Source of the DNA: Pinus tabuliformis
Taxonomy: Eukaryota > Streptophyta > Pinopsida > Pinales > Pinaceae
Direction of reading: 5' to 3'
DNA length: 64,000 nucleotides
Assembly: GCA_031772625.1 (NCBI GenBank)
Contig: CM062817.1
Location: forward strand, 886,514,184 to 886,578,183
Part shown: piece by piece, positions 32,782 to 41,980 of the stretch
Layout of the letters: each line of letters opens with the position of its first letter
How positions within the stretch are numbered: the first letter of the stretch is position 1
The notes under the pieces: generated by a model
The model's database searches: none
Told to the model about the DNA's origin: nothing
The model's input: only the letters and a program-made list of their open reading frames with translations
Made by a program: the position numbers and the translations under genes

Positions 32782-35700
32782 GTGGAAGAAAGTCAATTGA
32801 AACCCCGTCGTTCGCGGAGGCTTACGAGTCAACCGTCTTTGTCTCCGGAATCGAAAACAGTACGGGCAAAGCGAACTCGTTTAACCGGTTCAAAATCTCC
32901 TTTGAAAGTTAGAACAAGTGTTCCAACTACATCTGAGGTTCCGGTTACTCCTAACGTTTCTGGAAACCCTGCCTCTATAGAAGAAGTTCAACAGCCACAG
33001 AAGGACAGTAATACTGATCCTAGTCTGGGGGCAAATACTTGTGTAACTGAACCAGTTCCATCTGTAACCGGTCCAGAGAGTTTTGTTCCTCAAACAACTG
33101 TCGCTGTCGAAGCAACCACTTCTTCGGCACCAGAAATATTTTACGGACCTGACGGTCTTCCTCTTCCACCGGGTTTGATTGCGATAGAGGAAATTGCAGA
33201 GGATCCGCAAGCAAGTACTCCAACTCATTTTGGAGTCGGGGTCACTCTATTTCCTTCATCAGAAGTTAATCCACCACAAGTGGAAGTTCCTGTAGAATCG
33301 CTAGGCAATCTATTGGATAGACTTAAAATGTCTGAACAACCGTCATCATCTAGGACTGTGTCAAATGACACAGCGACAGCAGAAGCCCCTGCCGTCACTC
33401 CAACGATGTTTGCCGGCATACCAGCTGTCCCAACTAGCTCTCAACAGCTAGAAGGAGTCCACCAAGGGACTATTTCGACAGTATGGTCTGTTCCAGTTTG
33501 TTCATCTGGAGTAATGCCCGGTAACTCTTATGTTGAAACTCACCAAATTGATCCATTTGGAGGCCAATCTGGGCCATCAATCCCTTTTAGTTCCGGATTG
33601 CTACCGTATGGGGGGCAATATGCCCTTTCATTACCCCCTCCGGGAGGGTTCCCATACATGAGTTCACAACAATGTTCAGGTTATACTGGAATTGCATCAA
33701 GTAGTTGGGTACCTATGCTACCTCAACAACCAAGGATTGTATATTCTATGCAACAGTGTGTACCTGTGACGAACATCCCAACCACACCGGCTATTGTAAC
33801 CGTGTCACAAGTTCAAGCGATACCTGTTACATGTCAACCTCAAATCTCTCAGGTTGTAATGCAACAGTCACTTGACCATGGGTCACAACCACAATCGCCA
33901 ACTGGTGGGACGACACAAGTGCAAACGGGTACAATTACCCCACACCTTGGTCCAATATTTAGCATGGCGCAACAGAACATGGCGTCACAACCATGGCTTG
34001 TACAATACCAACAACCGCAATTCCAGCAAGTATACCAAGGTTCTGAGCAGCAGATCTTTGCGAATAGTGGACAACCGTATATCCAAAACGGTCAAAACCA
34101 ACCACTTTACAGTGGTCAAGTCCACCAACCGTATCAGTCATACCAACATCAATTACATTATGCTGGTATGCAAAGACCCACTGCTCAAGCGATTCCATCG
34201 TACCCTGGTTACGCTTCGCCTAACCTGAATCAACAGTTACCATTCGTGGCAACTTTAGAGTTACCTGATTTACATCGGTTAACGAACGATCCGATTGCTT
34301 ATGCCCCTTGGTGGCCGGCGATTCCTCATAAACTTCCATCTGACATTCCTAAGTTCAATGGAAATCCAGGTGAAGACCCGTCGAATCACGTGATGACTTT
34401 TCATCTGTGGTGTTCATCGAACACCCTTAACGACGATTCGATAATACTTCGCCTTTTTCAGAGGACATTAACAGGTCCAGCGGCTAAATGGTATATTGAA
34501 TTGCCAAGAGCCTCTTTCGACAATTTTAGTTCCCTAGCCACGACCTTTTTAACCCATTTTCAATTACCGATAAGGTATGAAACGGGAACAGAAATATTAA
34601 CCAACTTCAAACAGACAACTGCTACCCATATATCTGATCATATACATGAGTGGCATCGTCGTCATAGGATGGTGAAAACATATGTTCCCGATCAGCTGTT
34701 AGCTGAATGGTTTATAAAGTCGTTACTTCTGGCTATTACGGAAGATGTGGCCAAGGGGGGAGTCGTAACAGAGGAGCAAGTCATTGCTCGTGCGCAGTAT
34801 TTGGACTTGGTTTATACCCAGTCCGGCACGCTCTATGACAAAATACCTGACGCCCCTAGACCGGAATTTTCAATTCCTCCTCCTCCTAAATCAAATAGTG
34901 ACTATCATGCCGGTGACGGGGTGATTGGCACAGCAAACGCAAAATCGATAAAGGCTTCGTCAAAGAAAGCCCGTAAGAATTCGGATCAAAATGCAAAAGG
35001 AGAAATTCTTGCTTCGGAAGTAAATTCTGTATCGGAAGATAAAGGCAAAGAAACCAATCAACCAGGAAGCAAGAAGAAAAAGCAAAACAAAGGGAAGAAG
35101 AAGAAACAGGGTGAGTCATCGCCTAAGGAAAATTCTTCAAACCCTCCTGGGAAAGGGAAACAAATTTATCCATGTCAAATATATGATGATGAGGATCATT
35201 ACACAAGGAATTGCCCATTCAAAGCTGAGTTAAAGATGTTCTTTAAAAGTTCCCAAACATCAGCTGTGTTAACTGATCCATTTCCCAACCCAGGTCAAAA
35301 TCTGGTTGATAGTGGAAATGCTTCCCCGTCGCAAGTCCTTATGTTGTCGATTTCGAAACAGCAGAATGATGCTTTGATTTTGACAAGGAACAAAGATTAT
35401 GGGAATCCTCAGATGTCGAACGAAAAAGGTAAAGATCAACCAAGTAGTTCGACAACAACTTCGACAGAAGTTGTACCACCCATCATCCCTGAATTAACAA
35501 TAAAACCGCCAAAGGGTGTAGTACACAAGTCGACATTTAATCCTCGCGCCAGAGCGGCGCAGCATTATAACATAGTGGAAGATTTGGCTCAATCGCCATC
35601 CGCTATGTCGACTCTTGAGGTGCTACAAAATTGTCCAACCCAAAGGCAGGCGTTGTTATCAGCAATTGGTGGGGTAGATCCTAAGGATTCCAATCTTGTA

Positions 35701-36360
35701 TCCTTTGATCACAAGGGATATGATCCTCAGTTACCGGCTCAACTAGCTTTCCTTATTCAAGTGAAAGCCCTCAACAAAACTGTTCACAGAACGATTATTG
35801 ATGAGGGGGCATCGACATGTATTATGTCGATGAGCTGCTGGAAAACTTTAGGATCTCCAACCTTGTCTCGATCATCAACGACATTAAAGGCTTTCGACGG
35901 AAGGACTTATACCCCATACGGTATCCTTAATAACTTGAAAGTTGAACTAGGAGGAAAGACAGTAGAAATTGATGTAGAAGTCATTGATGGAAATCTTGAC
36001 TATAACATCCTACTGGGAAGACCATGGATTTATGCCATGGCAGCTGTCGTGTCGACTTATTTTAGGAAGATCGCATTCCCGTTTGAAGGAGGGATTACGA
36101 TCGTCGACCAACAGAATTTCCTCCCAAATGGTTCACAAGTTACGGGAAGCATTCCCATGATCCATGAAAGTAACCATTCAATTCAAGATATCAGAGTAGG
36201 ATTATTGAAAGACCCCACATTGATGGGAACTTTCGCGCTACCACCTCCTATTAATACAGGAAATATACCGTTTGTAGCAACCTACAACATGATATCTTCC
36301 ACGAAGGTCAACATGGATCATGCAATGGTATTGTCCCCAAGCCCTTTGGAAATATTGTAG
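32782..36360 (+). CDS. A Gag-protease polyprotein
   Basis: 1192 codons open from a GTG at 32782. An in-frame TAA lies just upstream and the first ATG is only at 33328 (residue 183), yet the N-terminal protein is conserved in B and partly in G (FYGPDGLPLPPGL). Parts by residue: Ser/Thr/Pro-rich 1-190; Gln/Pro-rich 200-480; capsid-like about 483-693 (RLFQRTLTGPAAKWYIELP); Lys-rich segment 740-790; a damaged zinc knuckle at about 798 (CQIYDDEDHYTRNC, second Cys lost); retropepsin with D1007 in the unusual triad DEGA, then VEVIDGNLDYNILLGRPW. It ends at UAG followed by CAA UCA, a known leaky context, and the pol frame follows in phase. It assembles the particle and processes the polyprotein. Confidence 0.88.
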   Translation: MEESQLKPRRSRRLTSQPSLSPESKTVRAKRTRLTGSKSPLKVRTSVPTTSEVPVTPNVSGNPASIEEVQQPQKDSNTDPSLGANTCVTEPVPSVTGPESFVPQTTVAVEATTSSAPEIFYGPDGLPLPPGLIAIEEIAEDPQASTPTHFGVGVTLFPSSEVNPPQVEVPVESLGNLLDRLKMSEQPSSSRTVSNDTATAEAPAVTPTMFAGIPAVPTSSQQLEGVHQGTISTVWSVPVCSSGVMPGNSYVETHQIDPFGGQSGPSIPFSSGLLPYGGQYALSLPPPGGFPYMSSQQCSGYTGIASSSWVPMLPQQPRIVYSMQQCVPVTNIPTTPAIVTVSQVQAIPVTCQPQISQVVMQQSLDHGSQPQSPTGGTTQVQTGTITPHLGPIFSMAQQNMASQPWLVQYQQPQFQQVYQGSEQQIFANSGQPYIQNGQNQPLYSGQVHQPYQSYQHQLHYAGMQRPTAQAIPSYPGYASPNLNQQLPFVATLELPDLHRLTNDPIAYAPWWPAIPHKLPSDIPKFNGNPGEDPSNHVMTFHLWCSSNTLNDDSIILRLFQRTLTGPAAKWYIELPRASFDNFSSLATTFLTHFQLPIRYETGTEILTNFKQTTATHISDHIHEWHRRHRMVKTYVPDQLLAEWFIKSLLLAITEDVAKGGVVTEEQVIARAQYLDLVYTQSGTLYDKIPDAPRPEFSIPPPPKSNSDYHAGDGVIGTANAKSIKASSKKARKNSDQNAKGEILASEVNSVSEDKGKETNQPGSKKKKQNKGKKKKQGESSPKENSSNPPGKGKQIYPCQIYDDEDHYTRNCPFKAELKMFFKSSQTSAVLTDPFPNPGQNLVDSGNASPSQVLMLSISKQQNDALILTRNKDYGNPQMSNEKGKDQPSSSTTTSTEVVPPIIPELTIKPPKGVVHKSTFNPRARAAQHYNIVEDLAQSPSAMSTLEVLQNCPTQRQALLSAIGGVDPKDSNLVSFDHKGYDPQLPAQLAFLIQVKALNKTVHRTIIDEGASTCIMSMSCWKTLGSPTLSRSSTTLKAFDGRTYTPYGILNNLKVELGGKTVEIDVEVIDGNLDYNILLGRPWIYAMAAVVSTYFRKIAFPFEGGITIVDQQNFLPNGSQVTGSIPMIHESNHSIQDIRVGLLKDPTLMGTFALPPPINTGNIPFVATYNMISSTKVNMDHAMVLSPSPLEIL

Positions 36361-36366
36361 CAATCA
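36358..36366 (+). promoter_or_regulatory. Candidate leaky stop between protease and pol in A
   Basis: UAG CAA UCA fits the UAG-CAR-YYA consensus known from tobamovirus readthrough. The downstream frame is in phase. B keeps the identical nine bases (minus strand, around 50602). Confidence 0.55.
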
Positions 36367-36375
36367 ATGTTTTAG

Positions 36376-37515
36376 GCATGGGAGGCGAGCCCAAATCAAC
36401 GCTCGTCAAGCGTTTGGGTAGATAAATCTAGAGAATATGGAACCCCATTAGATCCTTGGTCGAAAGTACATGGGACTGACGAAGGAATCTTACAATCAAT
36501 GATGATTGAGGGGGCACCATGGAATGATCACCACCATCGTTCCCTTCTTCCGGAATATGAAGAAGATACTCAAAGTGACCTTTATCACCCTTCAGTATTT
36601 GAATTCCTAACAAATACTGTAAATACGGTGGATTCCGAGCGAAACCTATCCAATATTGAAGAGACTATAGCCATAAATATCTCGACCAAGACAGATGTTG
36701 TAGAGAATATTTATGTCGGCAAAGGTTGTTCCCCTTCAAAACTGGAAATATATAACGCTCTTTTTCGCGAATTTAGAGATGTCTTTGCTTGGTCATATGA
36801 TGAAATGCCAGGCATCGACTCGAGTATCGTTGAACATGAAATTAAAATGTATCCTGATGTCAAACCAGTAAGACAACGGCTTCGGCAGGTGCACCCGAAG
36901 AAAGCCGCTGCCATTAAGGCAGAAGTTGAAAAACTTCTCCATGCTGGGTTCATCTACCCGGTTCCTCTAACCGATTGGGTATCGAATATTGTCCCTGTTA
37001 TGAAGAAACAAGGGACGATTAGAGTGTGTGTTGATTATAGGGATGTAAACAAAGCTTGTCCTAAGGACAACTACCCTACACCCTTCATCGACCAGATAAT
37101 TGATGAATGCGCCGGATGTGAAATCTTTTCATTTATGGATGGATTTTCCAGGTATAATCAAATAAATATCTGCCCACAGGACCAGTCAAAGACTGCATTT
37201 ATTTGTCCGTGGGGCACATTCGCTTATCGAAAATTACCCTTTGGTTTAAAGAACGCAGGGGCGACGTTTCAAAGGGCGATGAATTATGCCTTCCATGACA
37301 TCAAGAACATTGTTCAACCTTATCTCGACGATCTTCCGGCTCATTCGCGAAAGCGGACTGATCATCCGCAGCATTTAAGAGCGATATTTCTACGTTGCCG
37401 ACACTACAAGATAAGACTCAATCCGCACAAATGTGTGTTTTGCGTCGGTTCTGGTCATTTACTTGGCTTTGTAGTCTCTAAAGATGGGATTCGTCTCGAC
37501 CCCTGTAAGGTTTAG
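36376..37515 (+). CDS. A reverse transcriptase
   Basis: Same frame as gag-protease, after UAG 36358 and a second, private UAG at 36373-36375 (B has TTG there). It contains the pre-RT region (FRDVFAWSYDEMPG; VRQRLRQVHPKKAAAI), then VCVDYRDVNKACPKDNYPTP, FSFMDGFSRYNQI, LPFGLKNAGATFQRAM and the catalytic YLDD loop at 37321-37332, which is intact. It ends at TAG 37513-37515 inside a conserved helix (RLDPCKV-stop-AIINLPPP), evidently a point mutation. The reading frame continues into RNase H and integrase. Confidence 0.85.
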   Translation, partial: AWEASPNQRSSSVWVDKSREYGTPLDPWSKVHGTDEGILQSMMIEGAPWNDHHHRSLLPEYEEDTQSDLYHPSVFEFLTNTVNTVDSERNLSNIEETIAINISTKTDVVENIYVGKGCSPSKLEIYNALFREFRDVFAWSYDEMPGIDSSIVEHEIKMYPDVKPVRQRLRQVHPKKAAAIKAEVEKLLHAGFIYPVPLTDWVSNIVPVMKKQGTIRVCVDYRDVNKACPKDNYPTPFIDQIIDECAGCEIFSFMDGFSRYNQINICPQDQSKTAFICPWGTFAYRKLPFGLKNAGATFQRAMNYAFHDIKNIVQPYLDDLPAHSRKRTDHPQHLRAIFLRCRHYKIRLNPHKCVFCVGSGHLLGFVVSKDGIRLDPCKV

Positions 37516-39438
37516 GCAATCATTAATTTGCCTCCACCTTCAAATTTGCTTCAGATTCAGAAACTCCAAGGGAAAGCAAACTTTCTGAGGAGGTTCATTC
37601 CAAATTACGCAGAACTTGCTAAGGGTTATAGTCGTCTTTTGAAAAAGGATGTACCTTTTGTCTGGGACCAGGTGGCGCAAGCTTCCTTTAATGCTCTTAA
37701 AGATTGTCTAGTAAAAGCATCATTAATGTACGCCCCAGACTATCAAAGAGATTTTAACCTGTATCTGGCTGCAGCGGATACGACCATTGCGATGGTTTTA
37801 GTTCAAGAAGTCGATGGAATTGAACATCCTATCTATTATTTAAGTAAAAACTTAAACGATACAGAAAGTAAATATTCTTATGTTGAAAAACTAGCGCTTG
37901 CAGCTGTTCAAGCGATTCAAAGATTTCGACATTATGTCCTCTTTCGGAAAACTACCATCTTGTCAGATTGCAACCCCATGACTTATATACTGTCGCGACA
38001 GTTGCTGGGGGGCAAGTATTCAAAATGGATAGCGATCCTTCAAGAGTTTGATCTGGAATTTGTAAAATCCAAATCAAAGAAAGCTCTAGTTTTCGCAGAA
38101 TTATTGTGCGATCTCCCATCATCATCCAACGATGAAACATCGGAAGAATCAATCGTGGACGAAAGTTTGTTTCTGATATCTGTAAGTGATGAGTGGTATG
38201 GAGACATCATAGTTTATCTCCAAACCCAAAAATTCAGGTCTAATACCTCTCCCTCCGAACAAAAACGTATACGATACCAAGCAAAAGACTACATGATCGT
38301 CGGTGATACGCTTTACCGTCGTGGTGTCGATACAGTTCTGAGGAGGTGCCTTACCCATGAGGAGGCCGAAAAAGCCTTGAATGATTGTCATTCAGGCGCG
38401 TGTGGGGGGCATCAATCTGGATATGCAACAGCACAAAGAATCTTACGAGTAGGATACTTCTGGCCAACCATGTTCAAAGATTGCATAACAGCAGTCAGAA
38501 GTTGCCATGCTTGTCAAATCTTTGATAGCAAAACCAGACGACCACCCGCACCCTTGCAGCCGATAGTCGCCGTTGGGCCCTTCGCCAAGTGGGGCATCGA
38601 TTTCATGCAATGTAACCCCACCTCGACTGGGGGGCATGGGTATATTATAGTCGCTGTTGACTATTTTACCAAATGGGCCGAGGCGATGCCTACATTGGAT
38701 AACACTGGTGAAACAACTGCCCTTTTCTTTTTCAATCATGTAGTCGCCAGGTTCGGCGTACCACAGGCTATAGTTACAGATCATGGATCGCATTTTCGCA
38801 ATCACATGATGGTCGAATTAGCTGCCAAGCTAGGGCTATCTCACGACAGCTCTACCCCATATTATCCGCAAGCCAACGGACAAGTTGAGGCAATCAACAA
38901 GGTCCTGAAGCGTATGTTGCAAAGGATGATCGGGGTTCATAAAAGAAGATGGCACCTAATCCTGTACTCAGCTTTGTGGGCTTACCGGACCTCGGTAAAG
39001 AACGCAACCGGGTTCACGCCTTTTCAACTGGTGTATGGCCTGGAAGCAGTCTTGCCAATCCAGTGTGAAATTTCGTCGCTTAAACTCGCAATCGACCTCC
39101 TCCCCAGAACTTCAGAGGAAGAGGCTCGTTTCTTGGAATTAATCCAGTTGGATGAAACACGTCGTGACGCCGCTTTGGCTAACGAGGCCCATAAGAAACG
39201 AGTCAAGGCTCAGTTCGACAAAAACGTCAAACCCCGTGTCTTCTCAGAAGGTGATTTGGTCCTGCTTTATGATCAAGAATCCGATAAATTGGGAGCAGGT
39301 AAATTCAAGTCCTTATGGATGGGCCCCTATATTGTTAAAAGGGTGTTAGCAAAAGGAGCCTACGAGTTAATGGACTACGATGGAATTCCACTGGCGCAGC
39401 CCCGCAACGGGTTGTACCTCAAGCGTTACTATGCTTAA
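37516..39438 (+). CDS. A degenerate RNase H and integrase
   Basis: Continues the pol frame after the TAG at 37513; no ATG is needed if it is a polyprotein. The gypsy RNase H (about 37740-38060) reads NLYLAAAD where TDAS is expected, so the first catalytic Asp is Ala; the Glu helix and a later Asp (LSDCNP) remain. Integrase follows: HHCC (HSGACGGH…CHAC), core D in KWGIDFM, D in VTDHGSHF, E in NGQVEAIN, and the C-terminal module WMGPYIVKRVL. The integrase appears complete. As in vertebrate retroviruses and Tat elements, the old RNase H has become a connection domain. Confidence 0.88.
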   Translation, partial: AIINLPPPSNLLQIQKLQGKANFLRRFIPNYAELAKGYSRLLKKDVPFVWDQVAQASFNALKDCLVKASLMYAPDYQRDFNLYLAAADTTIAMVLVQEVDGIEHPIYYLSKNLNDTESKYSYVEKLALAAVQAIQRFRHYVLFRKTTILSDCNPMTYILSRQLLGGKYSKWIAILQEFDLEFVKSKSKKALVFAELLCDLPSSSNDETSEESIVDESLFLISVSDEWYGDIIVYLQTQKFRSNTSPSEQKRIRYQAKDYMIVGDTLYRRGVDTVLRRCLTHEEAEKALNDCHSGACGGHQSGYATAQRILRVGYFWPTMFKDCITAVRSCHACQIFDSKTRRPPAPLQPIVAVGPFAKWGIDFMQCNPTSTGGHGYIIVAVDYFTKWAEAMPTLDNTGETTALFFFNHVVARFGVPQAIVTDHGSHFRNHMMVELAAKLGLSHDSSTPYYPQANGQVEAINKVLKRMLQRMIGVHKRRWHLILYSALWAYRTSVKNATGFTPFQLVYGLEAVLPIQCEISSLKLAIDLLPRTSEEEARFLELIQLDETRRDAALANEAHKKRVKAQFDKNVKPRVFSEGDLVLLYDQESDKLGAGKFKSLWMGPYIVKRVLAKGAYELMDYDGIPLAQPRNGLYLKRYYA

Positions 39439-39524
39439 ATAGTAACCTGCATGCTTTTGTTGTGTTTTGTTTTCGCTTAAGTATTTGTTCTGGTCGAATG
39501 ATCCACCTTTTTCATTTGTGACAG

Positions 39525-39950
39525 ATGTCGAACCTTATGGAGACATGTGTTGGATATGCCGACGGAGCAAGTGGTAGTTCGCGGAACCTGTCTTCCGCGG
39601 CCTGGGCCATTTTTGATCCAAGCGGCGAGTTAGTAAGTTTCAGAGGTGTATGTATTGGGCAATCAACGAATAACATCGCTGAGTATAGCGCGTTGATAGA
39701 ACTACTCTCTGATGCCGTCACACGTGGCATACGCCGACTAATTGTTAGGCTAGACTCACAGCTCGTAATACTACAACTCAATGGTGTATATTCTGTTCGC
39801 AATCCAGCTATTTATCGCATGTTCCTAAGGGTTAAGATCTTGGAAAGATGATTTGATTCAATTCAATATCAACATATTTCAAGAAATTTAAACACATTAA
39901 CCGACTCATTAGCAAACTATGTGTTAGATAGACATTTGCAACACTTATAA
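39525..39950 (+). pseudogene. A archaeal-type RNase H ORF, downstream of integrase
   Basis: A separate frame starting at ATG 39525, 86 bases after the integrase stop and in another phase. It encodes RNase H with D in GYADGAS, E in AEYSALIE and D in RLDSQLVI. After a premature TGA at 39849-39851, the closing part NTLTDSLANYVLD carries the fourth Asp and ends at TAA 39948. The bases before the ATG (CCTTTTTCATTTGTGACAG) look like a plant splice acceptor ending exactly at the ATG, so it may be made from a spliced RNA. It would replace the dead RNase H in pol. In Tat elements this domain normally sits before integrase, as far as I recall. The single stop breaks this copy. Confidence 0.8.
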
Positions 39951-40123
39951 AAAGGATACATCATCAAAGATTGTACGTATGGATCACATAAATCAACCAG
40001 AATAAAACCCGAAAATCAAAATGTATAAGTTGTTTATATAAGTTCATACATAATGTTCTGTAACCAAGACAAAATTGGTCATATGACCTAAAAACTCAAA
40101 AAGATGCTAGGAGGCACCCTAGC

Positions 40124-41317
40124 CTAGTGGTGCTCATGATAGTACGTCACGGCCTGTGCGATCATGCGCAAGAGACGAGTCCATCGTCTAGGCACACCGA
40201 TGGTATGCCGCTGCAGCTGTAAAGGTAACTCGTCAATCTGTACATCCGGAAGGCCACGAGTAAGGCTCTCAACCTGCTCCTGCACAGCTGTAAGGGTATC
40301 AGTGTCGTCAAGATCGCGAATAACAACTCTCCTAGCAGGCTCCCCTGCCGGGGCAGCAGTTGGCGATCTCGGACGAACTGCTGGACGAACAGGACCAATA
40401 TCTGCATGCACCCAAGAGTACAATTAAAAGTCTTGATAGAATAAAGCACAACAACATTATGAGTAAGAACAATAAACAGTAATATGGTCAAAGAGTTTAC
40501 CAATGGCACCCCACTGCTCGCCATCCGGTAGCACCAAATCCGGATCACCTCGGAAATCCATACCCACATATGGATACTCAGAAAACGCCATCTCCTGGCG
40601 CTCGAACCACCTAAAGAAGGCCTCAGTAAAAGTAATCTGAGGTTGACCTGCATGCCTAGACATGTGGTCAACCCACCTCTGCATGCATGGCTCGGTCGGA
40701 GGAGGCAAGTCAAGTATGATGTACTGAGGCTGCATCAGTGGGATTTTCTCCAAGGCGAAGGCAGTCAGAATAGAACCAAATCCAAAGTTCTTCAGCTTCC
40801 CGTCCTTTACCTTGGTCAATTGACTTTTCATCTGAACAAGTACTGCATCACACCAGTTGAATACTTTCGGTTGGAGACACTCCAAGGCGTGCTGCATATA
40901 AGACCTGTTGGCAACATGTAGAGCTGCGCTGCCGGCCATCCTACCAATAGTGAACAGAATGGACCTGAGAGCCCGATCAGTAATCTCACGGATAACAATC
41001 TTGCCGTCTCTGCTCGGCTGAGAACCTTCCCTGCAATACTGGCGGACATAATCTCTGGTGGAATCAGTCCCCCGGGCCGTACCTGATAAGGAAACGGGGG
41101 CACCTCGTCTTGACAATCCAGTCAAGAAGTACATGTCCTCTATGGTCAAGGGGATGGTCTTCCCCCTAATCTGGAATACTTGGTTAACAGGATCCCAAGC
41201 ATCAAGCATATACTGCAGTAGAGAAATCTGTGCTCTCATGCTAGAGATACGGAAGAACTTCAGCAGGCCACAGTTCCGCAGCGCGTTCACCGTGACCGGG
41301 TCATGGAGGGCAATCAT
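40124..41317 (-). CDS. Antisense plant mobile domain (PMD) gene inside A
   Basis: A two-exon gene opposite to A: exon 41317-40501, intron 40500-40402 (99 bp, GTAAAC…GCATGCAG), exon 40401-40124; 364 residues. The N-terminal half has the PMD pattern: GLLKFFRISS, LQYMLDAWDPVNQVFQ, GKTIPLTIEDMYFLTGL. PMDs occur in transposons and in host proteins such as Arabidopsis MAIN/MAIL1, which are linked to transposon silencing and genome stability. The frame is fully intact, unlike A's pol, and the intron ends are canonical. A 5' exon and intron upstream are plausible (see 41375-41675). B and C have lost this gene. Its role in the element is unknown. Confidence 0.82.
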
Positions 41318-41374
41318 GTCCTCCTCTTCATGTTCTCGTTCTCACCATGTAAGGGACATTTTGTTCAAGGTTCC

Positions 41375-41675
41375 CTGCAAAGCAAACAAGAGAAAAGAGT
41401 GAATCCCTGTTTTGATGAAAACCTGGCGAAAAAATCATCAAAAAAGACCTTGAAACTCAGTCCTTTTCAGCCCAGCGCAGGAAGAAGGTCCCCCACCTAC
41501 GCTGAGGGTCAGACTGCCTTAAGGCAGATTGACCTTCAGCGCAGGTTTCGAATGGGGAACCTGCGCTGAACCTAGGGCGCCCTGGCAAAACCCTAGGGGC
41601 TTAGAAAGACCGGAAAACAGGCAAAAAACAGGGAAATGAAACCGTGAAAAGAAAGAGCTAGGGTTTAGCTCCTAC
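41375..41675 (-). other. Predicted 5' intron of the PMD gene
   Basis: On the minus strand CTGGACCAG is followed by GTAGGAGC (donor at 41675), and TTTGCTTTGCAG precedes GGAACC (acceptor at 41375). An in-frame TGA follows just before the ATG at 41317, so the upstream exon would be untranslated. The intron contains four ACCTGCGCTGAA-type motifs, two of them head-to-head at 41495-41546. Confidence 0.5.
41495..41546. promoter_or_regulatory. 52-bp inverted repeat of the ACCTGCGCTGAA motif
   Basis: Two 26-nt arms (41495-41520, 41521-41546) meet at CTGCCTTAAGGCAG and match at 22 of 26 positions. Each arm contains the motif that also recurs in A's LTR (30202, 30233, 30265) and leader (31451, 31483). 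A further copy is at 41559. It may be a binding site shared by the LTR promoter and the PMD gene. Confidence 0.5.
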
Positions 41676-41980
41676 CTGGTCCAGACGGCGCCGAAAATCG
41701 TCCGCAGAATCTCCCGGAATCAGCTGGTGAAAATCAAGGGGGAAGAGGCACCTCCAGAGCTCCAACAAACCAAATGCAAATGAAATGGTAAATGAGAGGT
41801 AAAAACACCTTTTTAATGGCTTTTTACGTAGTACAAAGTGAAATATTAGGGTTATAATCTCATTTTCATGCAAATATTATTCATTTCTAACAAAATTTGT
41901 TGCAGCAATTGAAAATGCAGTACTATATTTGAAAAGAGAAAAGCTAGTAATGGTAAAAAATTAAAATTTGACCATATAAT

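Noticed and set aside
40162-40713. 183-codon minus frame overlapping the PMD exons
   Set aside because: A shadow in another phase of the PMD gene; the spliced frame carries the domain.
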